A stretch of DNA of 64,000 nucleotides from positions 3,034,247 to 3,098,246 of the forward strand of contig NZ_CP054919.1 of assembly GCF_013364235.1 (NCBI RefSeq). The letters run 5' to 3'. The notes below the pieces were generated by a model, which was given only the letters and a program-made list of their open reading frames with translations, was not told the DNA's origin and made no database searches. The stretch comes from Kitasatospora sp. NA04385 (GTDB taxonomy: Bacteria > Actinomycetota > Actinomycetes > Streptomycetales > Streptomycetaceae). Shown here piece by piece: positions 23,065 through 31,168 of this stretch (the stretch's first letter is position 1; each line of letters opens with the position of its first letter). The position numbers were made by a program, and so were the translations under genes.

Positions 23065-23682
23065 ATGAGCAGCGGCGAGGACAGCGGCGAGCGCAACCCC
23101 TTCGCGCCCCCTCCGCCCGGCGCGCCCGACCAGCCCTGGCGTCCCCGCACCCCGCGCCCGCCCGAGACCGGGCAGCAGACCGGGCAGCAGCCGGACGGGC
23201 AGCCCGGGGAGGACCGTCCCCAGCCCCCGCCGTGGGGCCGACGCCCCGAGCCCGGCCAGCAGCAGCCCTCGCCGCCCAAGCTGGACCCGGCCGACCCCAC
23301 CCACCGCACCGCCCGCAACGCCCTGCTCTCCGGCTTCGCCGCCCTGCTCGCGGTGCTGTTCGGCCTGTACTGGCTGGCTTTCCCGCTCTCGCTGCTCGCC
23401 GTCTGGTACGCGATCACCGTCCTGCGCACCCCGGCCGAGCCCGCCGCCGACCCGTTCTCCCCGCGCCCCGTCCGCCCGCAGGTCCCCGCCGCGCTCAGCG
23501 CCCTGCTGACCGGCGGCCTCGCCCTGGTGGTCTCGCTGGGCGTCTTCGGCATGCAGTTCACCTACCGCGACTACCTGAACTGCCGCAACGACTCGGTCAC
23601 CCAGGAGGCCGCGCACAGCTGCGCCCAGGAGTACGACGTCCCGGCCTGGCTGAGCAACCTCTACGACGTCGCCGACGAATAA
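23065..23682 (+). CDS. Pro/Gln-rich membrane protein, unknown function
   Basis: The 205-residue product has a disordered N-terminal 75 residues rich in Pro, Gln and Gly, then two hydrophobic helices close together (LLSGFAALLAVLFGLYWLAF and LSLLAVWYAI), a loop, a third helix (ALLTGGLALVVSLGVF) and an extracytoplasmic tail with two Cys (YLNCRNDS, HSCAQEYD). No recognised domain. ATG start. A strong hairpin follows, so it is probably monocistronic. Confidence 0.75.
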   Translation: MSSGEDSGERNPFAPPPPGAPDQPWRPRTPRPPETGQQTGQQPDGQPGEDRPQPPPWGRRPEPGQQQPSPPKLDPADPTHRTARNALLSGFAALLAVLFGLYWLAFPLSLLAVWYAITVLRTPAEPAADPFSPRPVRPQVPAALSALLTGGLALVVSLGVFGMQFTYRDYLNCRNDSVTQEAAHSCAQEYDVPAWLSNLYDVADE

Positions 23683-23689
23683 CGAGAAA

Positions 23690-23711
23690 CCCCCGGCCGA
23701 GGGGCCGGGGG
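23690..23711. terminator. bidirectional terminator
   Basis: A 9-bp G/C stem (23690-23698 with 23703-23711) closes a 4-nt loop 7 nt after the stop of the + strand gene and 20 nt beyond the convergent regulator gene. Confidence 0.75.
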
Positions 23712-23731
23712 CCTCTTCACGGGTGTCGGAC

Positions 23732-24778
23732 TCAACCGACGCGGAACGCCCCGCCGCCGACGGCCGCCGCGAAGGCCTGCCAGGAGGCGGCGGGCAGGGT
23801 GAGGTACGAACCCTCGGGGTTCTTGCTGTCACGAACCAGCACCACGCCGTGGGACTGCGCGTGGGAGGTGCTGATCTCGACGCACGCACCACCGCCGCCG
23901 GAGTAGTTGGACTTGAACCAACTGGCGTTGGCTGTGTCAACGGGGACCATGTTGCACAGATCCTTCCGAGCCTTGCTGATCAGCACGAGGGAGTCAGCCG
24001 GGGAGAGAGCTTCGATCTGCAGGCGATGATACTCACCCAACCAGCCCGCCACGGTTCCGTATTCGTGTTCGACATAGCCCCGCTGATGCGTCTCGGTGTA
24101 CCCCATCAACTCGCCATCGGCCATGGTCAGGAGGATGGTCATGTGCGTGAAGGGGCGCTTGGCCCCGTGGGCGAACGGCACGATCTGGAGGACGACGTTG
24201 GGGCGCGCCGACAGCGCGATCAACCAGTCCAACTGCCGCATCATCACTTGAGGTGAACCAACCACTGCGCGGATGCAGCTCTCGTCGATCACCAGGTGCA
24301 ACTCCGGCGGATCCGCCTGGTGCAGCGGAGCCTGCCTGCCCAGCAGGACACCGACCCGCTCTGCGGCCTGCTCGGGCGTGACCGATCCCCGCTCCACATA
24401 TCCCGCCTCCAATGCCCGGGCGTACTCCTCGGTTTGAATGATGCCGGGCAGAATCCCGACTTCCCACACCTGAATGCGGCGAGCCCTGGCCTCGAAGCCC
24501 ACGTACTCCGGGAACCCGCCGTGAAAAGAGGTGTGGCCGATCATCCACCACAGGCCCTCCAGCGCACCGGCCGCGCCCAGCGCCCGGTCCGCCGCGCGGA
24601 TGAACTCGACCGGGGGGCGGCGCTTCCCGTTCTCGATCATCGAGACGTACGCGCCGGTGTAGTTCACCAGCGACCCCAACTCGTCCTGGGTGAGCCGCTG
24701 TTGCTGCCGTCGTTCGCGCAACTGCCAGCCGAGTGCGGCCAGCGGGGATGACGAGGGGTCAAGTTCGTTGATGCGCAC
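23732..24778 (-). CDS. WhiJ-like HTH regulator: XRE + DUF5753 fused to DUF397
   Basis: The 348-residue product has an XRE helix-turn-helix (about 15-75: LGWQLRERRQQQRLTQDELG, GAYVSMIENGKRRP), then DUF5753 (VGILPGIIQTEEYARALEAG, VVLQIVPFAHGAK). In most Streptomyces loci (WhiJ, AbaA type) DUF397 is a separate small downstream gene; here it continues in frame as residues about 285-348 (NASWFKSNYSGGGGACVEIS, GVVLVRDSKNP). A GGAAGG and ATG (MVPVDT) inside the junction look like the remains of the partner's start. The GTG start has GGGGAG 7 nt upstream. Such regulators act in development and antibiotic control (family knowledge). Divergent from three small ORFs. Confidence 0.85.
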   Translation of the reverse strand: MRINELDPSSSPLAALGWQLRERRQQQRLTQDELGSLVNYTGAYVSMIENGKRRPPVEFIRAADRALGAAGALEGLWWMIGHTSFHGGFPEYVGFEARARRIQVWEVGILPGIIQTEEYARALEAGYVERGSVTPEQAAERVGVLLGRQAPLHQADPPELHLVIDESCIRAVVGSPQVMMRQLDWLIALSARPNVVLQIVPFAHGAKRPFTHMTILLTMADGELMGYTETHQRGYVEHEYGTVAGWLGEYHRLQIEALSPADSLVLISKARKDLCNMVPVDTANASWFKSNYSGGGGACVEISTSHAQSHGVVLVRDSKNPEGSYLTLPAASWQAFAAAVGGGAFRVG

Positions 24779-24809
24779 GTACGTTCTCCCCGGTCGAAAA
24801 CCACGAGTG

Positions 24810-24838
24810 TTGACTCCAAACGCTTCCGATCGTAGCCG
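24810..24838 (+). promoter_or_regulatory. vegetative-type promoter for the small-ORF set
   Basis: TTGACT (24810-24815), 17-nt spacer, TAGCCG (24833-24838). It lies between the divergent regulator start and the first small ORF, and close enough to the regulator gene to be its target. Confidence 0.5.
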
Positions 24839-24884
24839 CGGATGCCGATGCTGGTGACACATTGGCGAAGGATCGGAGCACAGA

Positions 24885-25115
24885 GTGAGCGAGCAGGAAG
24901 CGTCCGCAGGGCCCGAGTTGCTGCCGCCCACCCCGTACCGACCCGCTGCCATCGGCGAATTGGTGGTCGACCGGAAGTCCGGGGCACTGGTCCGGTACAT
25001 GGGCGAGTGGTGCGGGCTGATGTGGGTCCGGCCGCTCCGGGGCGGGACGGAGGTGCCCGTGCACCCGGGCGGCCTCGCGCCCGCGCCGGACGTGGATGGG
25101 ACCAGTGAAAGCTGA
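24885..25115 (+). CDS. small hypothetical protein (76 residues)
   Basis: It starts at GTG with GGAG about 7 nt upstream. A disordered start (SEQEASAGPELLPP) is followed by a compact region AIGELVVDRKSGALVRYMGE and WCGLMWVRPLRGGTEVPVHP. Proteins of this shape occur beside DUF397/DUF5753 regulators in Streptomyces, but I do not recognise a named domain. Base composition and codon use match neighbours. Confidence 0.6.
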   Translation: MSEQEASAGPELLPPTPYRPAAIGELVVDRKSGALVRYMGEWCGLMWVRPLRGGTEVPVHPGGLAPAPDVDGTSES

Positions 25116-25181
25116 TGGGCAAATCAATCAATCAGACGTTCGGTCCCCACGGGGGGCCGTCGACGAAAGGAGAGAGGGAGC

Positions 25182-25493
25182 GTGCCGGCACAACAACGGA
25201 CCGACGGCACCGACCCGGGCGACGCCGCCGCCCGGGCCCGGTGGATCGGGGACACGCTGGGCGAGTTGACGGGGCGCCGAGCGCTGGTGGAGGAGTCCGG
25301 CGACGGCGGGTTCCGGATCACCCTCCGGCTGGTGGAGCAGCCGGGGCACCGCCTCGCCGAGGAGGTGCTGCGGACCCTGCACGCGGGCGACCGGTTCGGG
25401 CACACCTCGGGGGACCGCTGGGAGCGGCTGTGGGTCGAGGTGGACGCGCCCGAGGCGGAGCCGTTCCTCCCGCCGCTGGAGGTGGGGCGGTGA
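25182..25493 (+). CDS. small hypothetical protein (103 residues)
   Basis: GTG start with a strong purine-rich ribosome binding site (GGAGAGAGGGAG). The product is acidic/Arg-rich, alpha-beta in pattern: ARWIGDTLGELTGRRALVEE, GGFRITLRLVEQPGHRLAEE, ERLWVEVDAPEAEPF. No recognised domain. It overlaps the next gene by GTGA, so the two are translationally coupled. Lies 67 nt after the 76-residue ORF. Confidence 0.65.
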   Translation: MPAQQRTDGTDPGDAAARARWIGDTLGELTGRRALVEESGDGGFRITLRLVEQPGHRLAEEVLRTLHAGDRFGHTSGDRWERLWVEVDAPEAEPFLPPLEVGR

Positions 25494-25882
25494 TCCCGGT
25501 CGAGTACTACCCGAAGGGGCACCCGGGGCTGGACTGGCACGCGGTCGGCGACGACCTGGACGGGGTGGTGCTGGCGAGTTCGCCCCGCGGGGTGGCGGTC
25601 GCCCGGGCCACCGACCCGCGCACCGTGCTGTACCTGAACCCGGACGAGTGGGCCGACCTGCGGGACGCGATCAAGCAGGGGCACTGCGACCACCTGCTCG
25701 GCGACCGCACGCTGTGCGCCGACCCGACGCCCCGGGACCTGCGGCTGCCGGGCGAGCGGGTGTACGTCGTCCTGGTCGAGCGCACCGGCGCGGAGCCGGC
25801 CGACCCGGACGACGTCGCGGCCCGGCTCTCCGACCTGCTGCGCCGGGGCGCGTACCGGACCGTCCCCGCCCTCCCGCACTGA
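25490..25882 (+). CDS. hypothetical protein with DUF397-like segment (130 residues)
   Basis: GTG start overlapping the stop of the 103-residue gene. The middle of the protein (VAVARATDPRTVLYLNPDEW, then ADLRDAIKQG) resembles the second half of DUF397 (VAVRDSKDP...FTPAEW pattern), although the Trp-Arg-Lys-Ser start of DUF397 is missing. The C-terminal part (RVYVVLVERTGAEPADPDDV) is unlike DUF397. I infer a diverged partner of the neighbouring regulator; this is not proven. Confidence 0.55.
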   Translation: MIPVEYYPKGHPGLDWHAVGDDLDGVVLASSPRGVAVARATDPRTVLYLNPDEWADLRDAIKQGHCDHLLGDRTLCADPTPRDLRLPGERVYVVLVERTGAEPADPDDVAARLSDLLRRGAYRTVPALPH

Positions 25883-25927
25883 GCGCCCGTGGCCCATGGC
25901 CCACAGCCCGCGGCCGGACGGAACGCA

Positions 25928-26608
25928 TCAGCCCCGGTCGGCCGTCCCGTCCGGGGCGGGGGTGACGAAGCCGGACTCGTAGGCGGCGATCACCGCCTGG
26001 GTGCGGTCCCGGGCACCGAGCTTGCCGAGCACCGCGCTGACGTGCGTCTTCACGGTCTGCACGCCCAGGTGCAGCCGTTCGCCGATCTCCGCGTTGGACA
26101 GGCCCCGGGCCATCAGGCGCAGCACCTCGCCCTCCCGGCCGGTCAGTCCCGCCCGGGCCACCGCGCCGCCGTCGGCGTCCCGTCCGGCCCGGGCGGCGGC
26201 GAGGCGGCGGATCGCGGCGGGGAACAGCAGGCTCTCCCCCGCCGCCACCAGCCGCACCGCCTGGACCACCTCGGCGGGGCGGGAGCGCTTGAGCAGGAAG
26301 CCGTCGGCGCCCGCGCGCAGCGCCTCGTACACGTAGTCGTCGGCCTCGAAGGTGGTCACCACCAGGATCTTCGGCGGCGCGTCGGTGCCGCGCAGGATCG
26401 CCCGGGTCGCGGCCAGCCCGTCCAGACCCGGCATCCGCACGTCCATCAGCACCACGTCGGGGCGCAGCGAGCGGACCAGGCCGAGCGCCTCGGCGCCGTC
26501 GGCGGCCTCGCCGACCACCTCCAGATCGGGCTGGGCGTCCAGGACGGCGCGCAGGCCGAAGCGGATGAGTTCCTCGTCGTCGACCAGCAGCACCTTGATC
26601 ACGCTCAC
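25928..26608 (-). CDS. NarL/FixJ-type response regulator
   Basis: The 226-residue product has an N-terminal receiver domain: KVLLVDDEELIRFGLRAVL, phospho-acceptor Asp in VVLMDVRMPGLDG, TTFEADDYV and LLKRSRPAEV (conserved Lys). The C-terminal LuxR-type HTH is LTGREGEVLRLMARGLSNAE, ERLHLGVQTVKTHVSAVL. Its GTG overlaps the kinase stop (GTGA), so the two form one operon. A likely target is the divergent ABC transporter (inference from the palindrome at 27825-27848). Confidence 0.92.
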   Translation of the reverse strand: MSVIKVLLVDDEELIRFGLRAVLDAQPDLEVVGEAADGAEALGLVRSLRPDVVLMDVRMPGLDGLAATRAILRGTDAPPKILVVTTFEADDYVYEALRAGADGFLLKRSRPAEVVQAVRLVAAGESLLFPAAIRRLAAARAGRDADGGAVARAGLTGREGEVLRLMARGLSNAEIGERLHLGVQTVKTHVSAVLGKLGARDRTQAVIAAYESGFVTPAPDGTADRG

Positions 26609-27733
26609 CGCCCCAACCGTAGCGGCAGCCGCACCCGCAGCAGCCAGTACGCCCCGTCCGGGCCCGCCGCGCACTCGCCGCCGAGCAGTACCGCGCGTTC
26701 CCGCACCCCGCGCAGGCCCTTGCCGCCGCCCCTACGCGAACTCCCGTTCCCCGTGATGGAGTTGCGGCAGGAAAGCTCCAGCACGCCGTCCGCCACCGCG
26801 CCCCGGACCCGGATCGGCGCGCCGGGGGCGTGCCGCAGCGCGTTGGTGACGCCCTCCTGGACGATCCGGTACGCCTCGCGGGACAGCACTCCGGGCAACT
26901 CGGCGGCCCGGACGTCGAGTTCGGCGTCGACGGTGCTACCGGCCGCCCGGGCGGCGGCGAACAGCTCGGGGGCGCGGTCCAGGCCAGGCCGTTCGGCGAC
27001 GGCCGCCTCGGGGGTCTCGCGCAGCAGCACCAGCATCCGTTCCAGGTCGTCCAACGCGCGGCGCCCGGTGGTCTCGATCGCCTCCAACGCCCGCTCCCGG
27101 AACGCCGGATCGGCCACCTCACGGGCCGCGCCCGCCTGCACCACCGTCACCGTCAGCGCGTGGCCGATCGAGTCGTGCAGCTCCCGGGCCAGCCGGTTGC
27201 GCTCCAGCAGGCGTTCGGCCCGGGCCTCGGCGGCGGCCAGCCGCTCGGCCCCGGACGGGCCCAACAGCCTTACCGCGAGCGCGAGTTGCAGGCGCCCGGC
27301 GTACACCACCAGCCAGAGCAGGACGAGGGCCGCCGGTGGCGCGAGCAGCGGCACGGCCGCCACCGCCCGGACCACCGCCGCCGTCGCCGTCCCGAGCAGC
27401 ACCCCCAGCCCGACCCGGGCCACCAGCCAGCACGCCGTCCGCCCCCGCCGCCCAGCCCGCCGACGGCGCGACCCCGATCTCCTCCTCCCGCGCGGGCGCC
27501 AGCAGCAGCCGCGCCTGCACGCCCTCCCCGCGCCGCACCCCCGGCACCAGCGCCACCAGGCACAGCAGCGGCACGTCCACCGCCACCGCCCACGCCACCG
27601 CCCGCCCGGTCGACACCCCCTCCGTCCCCGGGTACACCAGCAGCACCACCCCGGCGAACACCAACCCGACCATCAGGTGCACCCACCGGGTGTAGGTGGC
27701 GGGACGCGACAGCGGAGCGAGCAGTGCGGGCAT
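26605..27733 (-). pseudogene. sensor histidine kinase (NarL-type, HisKA_3), apparently frameshifted
   Basis: The kinase core is intact in one frame: dimerisation/phosphorylation helix RLARELHDSIGHALTVTVVQ (His in ELHDSIGH), then the ATPase domain with VQEGVTNALRHAPGAPI (N box), CRNSITGNGS and GGKGLRGVRERAVLLGG. The N-terminal membrane region (MPALLAPLSRPATYTRWVH, MVGLVFAGVVLLVYPG) is in a different frame, and the next helices (TACWLVARVGLGVLLG) are in the kinase frame. The switch lies near 27440-27490, in a G-rich run. One inserted base, or two missing, would restore a normal four-helix sensor. Alternatively a short kinase could start at GTG 27423. Real mutation or sequencing error cannot be separated here. 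Confidence 0.7.
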
Positions 27734-27824
27734 CCGACCATCCTCCCCCACCCTCCCGGCCGCCCGATCCGGGCCGGCCAACGACGTCCGCCTTGTCAGG
27801 GCGGCGCTCGCCCGCTCCTCCCTC

Positions 27825-27848
27825 CCGGGAGGGAGGAGGTCCACCCGC
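27825..27848. promoter_or_regulatory. 24-bp perfect palindrome between kinase and ABC genes
   Basis: CTCCTCCCTCCC is followed directly by its reverse complement GGGAGGGAGGAG. It lies between divergent genes, so it is not a terminator. It may be the operator of the adjacent response regulator. Confidence 0.55.
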
Positions 27849-27915
27849 GCGCGGGATCCGGCCGCCCGGGGCTGGGCGGTTGACTCGGAGCACCGAACGG
27901 ACGAGGGGAGTTCCC

Positions 27916-28830
27916 GTGATCGAGATCCGCGACCTGACCAAGGCGTACGGCGAGCGCCGGGCCGTGGACGGCCTGTCGTTCCGGGTCGAGCCCGGGCGGG
28001 TGACCGGGTTCCTGGGGCCGAACGGGGCCGGGAAGTCGACGACCCTGCGGATGGTGCTGGGGCTGGACCGGCCGACGTCCGGGACGGCGCTGGTGGACGG
28101 GCGGCCGTACGCCGGGCTCGACCGCCCGCTGTGCCGGGTCGGCGCGCTGCTGGACGCGCAGGCGCTGCACCCGGGCCGGACCGCCGCCGGGCACCTGCGC
28201 TGGATCGCCGCCTCGCACGGCCTGTCCGCCCGCCGGGTCGGCGAGGTGCTGGCCCTGGTCGGCCTCGCCGGGGTCGCCGGACACCGGATCCGGACGTTCT
28301 CGCTCGGCATGCGCCAGCGCCTGGGCGTCGCGGCGGCCCTGCTCGGCGATCCGGCCGCGCTGCTGCTGGACGAGCCGGTGAACGGCCTGGACGCGGAGGG
28401 CATCCGGTGGATCCGGAGCCTGCTGCGCCGGCTCGCGGGCGAGGGCCGGGCGGTGCTGGTGTCCTCGCACCTGATGGCGGAGATGGCGGTGACCGCCGAC
28501 CACCTGGTGGTGATCGGCCGGGGCCGGCTGCTCGCCGACGCCTCCACTGCCGACTTCCTGGCCCGGCACGGCCGCCGCCGGGTCCGGGTCCGCGCCGTCG
28601 ACCCGGCCGCGCTGGCCGCCCTGCTCGCCGCCGCCCACCCGGACGCGGTGCCGGTGCCCGGCGGCGACGGCGCGTTCGACGTCCCGGACGCCGACCCCGG
28701 CCGGCTTGGCGCGCTGGCCGCCGAGCACCGGGTGGTGCTGGTCGAGCTCTCCGTCACCCACGACTCCCTGGAGGAGGCCTTCATGCGGATGACCGCGGAC
28801 GCCGTCGAGTACCGGGCGGTGGCGGCATGA
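27916..28830 (+). CDS. ABC transporter ATP-binding protein
   Basis: The 304-residue product shows Walker A FLGPNGAGKSTTLRM, Q-loop region LDAQALHPG, signature FSLGMRQRLGVAAALLG and Walker B ALLLDEPVNGLD, then SSHLMAEM (H-loop). A C-terminal extension resembles DrrA/CcmA-type exporters. It energises the permease encoded next. GTG start with GAGGGGAG upstream. The TGA overlaps the permease ATG (ATGA). Probably an antibiotic or lipid exporter under control of the divergent two-component system (inference). Confidence 0.92.
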   Translation: MIEIRDLTKAYGERRAVDGLSFRVEPGRVTGFLGPNGAGKSTTLRMVLGLDRPTSGTALVDGRPYAGLDRPLCRVGALLDAQALHPGRTAAGHLRWIAASHGLSARRVGEVLALVGLAGVAGHRIRTFSLGMRQRLGVAAALLGDPAALLLDEPVNGLDAEGIRWIRSLLRRLAGEGRAVLVSSHLMAEMAVTADHLVVIGRGRLLADASTADFLARHGRRRVRVRAVDPAALAALLAAAHPDAVPVPGGDGAFDVPDADPGRLGALAAEHRVVLVELSVTHDSLEEAFMRMTADAVEYRAVAA

Positions 28831-29600
28831 GCACCGGCACCCGCACCCGCACCCGCACCCGCACCACGTACCCGCTGCGCGCCGAGTGGGCGAAGTTCGC
28901 CACGCTGCGCCCGCTGTGGACGACCCCGTTCCTCGCCGTGGCGCTCAGCGCGGGCATCACGGCGGCCGCCCAGGCCGCGTACGGGAGCACCGACACCTCG
29001 CTGACCGAGGACCCGATGGAGGGGCTGTACTACGGGCTGAACTTCGGGCAGGTCGCGGTCGCCTGCCTGGGCGTCCTGCTGATCGGCCAGGAGTACGCCT
29101 CCGGCACCCTGGCCACCTCGCTCGCCGCCGTCCCGGACCGGCTGCGCTTCTACCGCGCCAAGCTGCTGCTGGGCACCGGCCTCGGCCTGGCCGTCGGCCT
29201 GGTCACCGTCGGCTGCCAACTCGCCGCGACCGCCGCCACGGTGGGCCTGGACCTGTCCGCCCCCGGCACCGCGCGGGCCCTCGCCGCCGGGGTGCTCTAC
29301 CACCCGCTGCTGCTCGTCCTGTGCCTGGCGCTCACCACCGTCCTGCGCAACCAGACGGCCGCCCTCGGGCTGCTCTCCCCCGCGGTCTTCCTCGGCACCA
29401 CCGCCCTGGCCGCCGTCCCGGGCGTCCGCGAGGCCGCCCGGTTCCTCCCCGACCGGGCCGGTCAGTACGCCCTCCGCCTCGCCGACACCCCCGGCGCCCC
29501 CTACGGCCACACCACCGGTCTCCTCCTGATGGCCGCCTGGGCGGCCCTCGCGGCCCTGGCGGGCCTGCGCACCCTGCGCCGCAAGGACGCGCACGCGTGA
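28827..29600 (+). CDS. ABC-2 type transporter permease
   Basis: The 257-residue membrane protein has about six helices. The N-terminus is a Thr-Arg repeat (TRTRTRTRTT) coded by a CACCCG microsatellite at about 28838-28866, followed by YPLRAEWAKFATLRPLW, the usual ABC-2 permease opening. FGQVAVACLGVLLIGQEYAS and GTLATSLAAVP are typical loops. Coupled to the ATPase gene by ATGA. The two make one exporter, likely as a dimer. Confidence 0.88.
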   Translation: MSTGTRTRTRTRTTYPLRAEWAKFATLRPLWTTPFLAVALSAGITAAAQAAYGSTDTSLTEDPMEGLYYGLNFGQVAVACLGVLLIGQEYASGTLATSLAAVPDRLRFYRAKLLLGTGLGLAVGLVTVGCQLAATAATVGLDLSAPGTARALAAGVLYHPLLLVLCLALTTVLRNQTAALGLLSPAVFLGTTALAAVPGVREAARFLPDRAGQYALRLADTPGAPYGHTTGLLLMAAWAALAALAGLRTLRRKDAHA

Positions 29601-29663
29601 ACCCCGGACCGGGCGCAGCCGGACGCGGGGAACTGCGGGGGCGACCAGGCACCCGCCGCAGGA

Positions 29664-29699
29664 TCGCGAGGCGACATCGGCCCACCGCCCGCCTCGCGA
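29664..29699. terminator. hairpin between convergent ABC permease and DUF6350 genes
   Basis: A 10-bp perfect stem (29664-29673 with 29690-29699) with a 16-nt loop in the 180-bp convergent gap. Confidence 0.5.
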
Positions 29700-29779
29700 C
29701 CTCGCGGACGTTCACCTCCCGCTGTGCGCAGTTCCCGGCGCACCGGCTGCGCCGTCCCGCTGCACCGGCCCGCGCGGGT

Positions 29780-31051
29780 TCACGCGGCGAGGCGGCACAC
29801 CAGCCGGTACGCCCCCACCCGAGCGCGGATCACCGGCCCCGCGCCGTCGCCGTGGCGGCCGAGCCACCAGCGCGACAGCAGCGCCCCCGGCAGGGTGAGG
29901 GCGAGCAGCCAGGCGGTCTGGGCGAGGGCGAACTGCCAAGGCACGGGGCCGAGTTCGGACATCCGACCGGAGGCGAGGGCGCCACCGGCGAGGTACCCGG
30001 CGAGGAGGGCGGGCAGGACGCCCGCGAGGGCGGTCGCGGTGGCGACGGCCGCGGTCTGGGCGGCGGTCCAGCGGGTGGCGGCGCGGCCGATCAGCAGGGC
30101 GGCGGTGAGCGCCGCCGCAGCGCCCGCCGCACAGGCCAGCAAGTGCCAGTCGGGGCCGCGGTCGGCGGGGAGCAGGGCGAGCAGCGGGAAGTCCGGGGCG
30201 GGGCCGAGCCGGGTGCCGAACGGTCCGGCGTGGCTCCCGGTGCCGACCTCGAATCCCGCGCCGAGCGCGTAACTCGCGGACCAGAGCAGCGCGTTGGGCA
30301 CCAGCGCCAGGCAGGCCAGCAGCATGCCGAGCCAGTCGGCGGCGCCGCCGCCGAGCCGCTGCGCGTGCTGTCCGGCGGAGCCGAGCAGCACCGCGACCGC
30401 GAGCACCACCCCGCCGCCGGCGGTCAGCGCGAGCAGCCAGCCGGCCAGCGCCCGTCCGGTGGCCGCCGGGGCGCCGTCCGGCCAGAGCGCGGGCGGCAGC
30501 GGCAGCCGGGGCAGCGCGGACGGCCGGCCGAGCCCGGTCCACAGGCCGTGGCCGAGCGCGGCGGCGGTGAGCAGGGCGACGGCGACGAGGTCGGCCACGG
30601 CCCGGGAGCGCAGCAGGGCCTGCGGGTCGGCGCACTGGGCGACGGCGGCGGCCGCGACCAGCAGGTACCCGGCGTACACCGCGAGCGGGGAGCGCCAGCG
30701 CATCCATCCGCGCCCCCGGGCGCGCCGGGCCTGGCGGTGCCCGGCGCGGGAGAGCAGCACGGCCGTGACGGCGGTGAGCAACAGCGGCGTGACGGTCACC
30801 GGCGCGGCGCCGGGGCCCCGGACGAGCGGGGCGCCGTGGCCGAGCAGCCAGAGCCCGAAGGCGGCTCGGGCCGCGTCCTGCGCCGTGTCGTCACCGTACG
30901 GGGCGAGCACCCACAAGCCGAACACCGGGACGGCGACCACGGACAGGGTGAGCAGCGCGGCGCGGACGCCGGTGAGCAGGTCGGAGAGGGTGGAGCGGCT
31001 GTCCAAGTCGCTCGGCAGGCCCAGGATCGGACGGCCCATCAACTGCGTCAT
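29780..31051 (-). CDS. DUF6350 polytopic membrane protein
   Basis: The product is 423 residues with ten or so hydrophobic helices. Typical stretches are SDLLTGVRAALLTLSVVAVP, VYAGYLLVAAAAV and GRALAGWLLALTAGGGVVLA. The size and its location between purine and succinyl-CoA synthetase genes fit the DUF6350 family of Streptomyces. No catalytic motif was seen. I chose the ATG of MTQLMGRP; the frame runs 9 nt further to another ATG. Confidence 0.75.
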   Translation of the reverse strand: MTQLMGRPILGLPSDLDSRSTLSDLLTGVRAALLTLSVVAVPVFGLWVLAPYGDDTAQDAARAAFGLWLLGHGAPLVRGPGAAPVTVTPLLLTAVTAVLLSRAGHRQARRARGRGWMRWRSPLAVYAGYLLVAAAAVAQCADPQALLRSRAVADLVAVALLTAAALGHGLWTGLGRPSALPRLPLPPALWPDGAPAATGRALAGWLLALTAGGGVVLAVAVLLGSAGQHAQRLGGGAADWLGMLLACLALVPNALLWSASYALGAGFEVGTGSHAGPFGTRLGPAPDFPLLALLPADRGPDWHLLACAAGAAAALTAALLIGRAATRWTAAQTAAVATATALAGVLPALLAGYLAGGALASGRMSELGPVPWQFALAQTAWLLALTLPGALLSRWWLGRHGDGAGPVIRARVGAYRLVCRLAA

Positions 31052-31168
31052 GGCCCTCATGCTGCCAAGACCACCCGTTGCGGGGTGTCAACGCGCGAAC
31101 CTTCGCCGTGTCCCGGATTATCAGTACATGTGCCTTTTTCCGGGACGGACCTGCCACGGAGGAGATCG

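Noticed and set aside
24842-25108. Alternative frame at the 24885 ORF
   Set aside because: The 24885 frame has the better ribosome binding site and protein-like composition.
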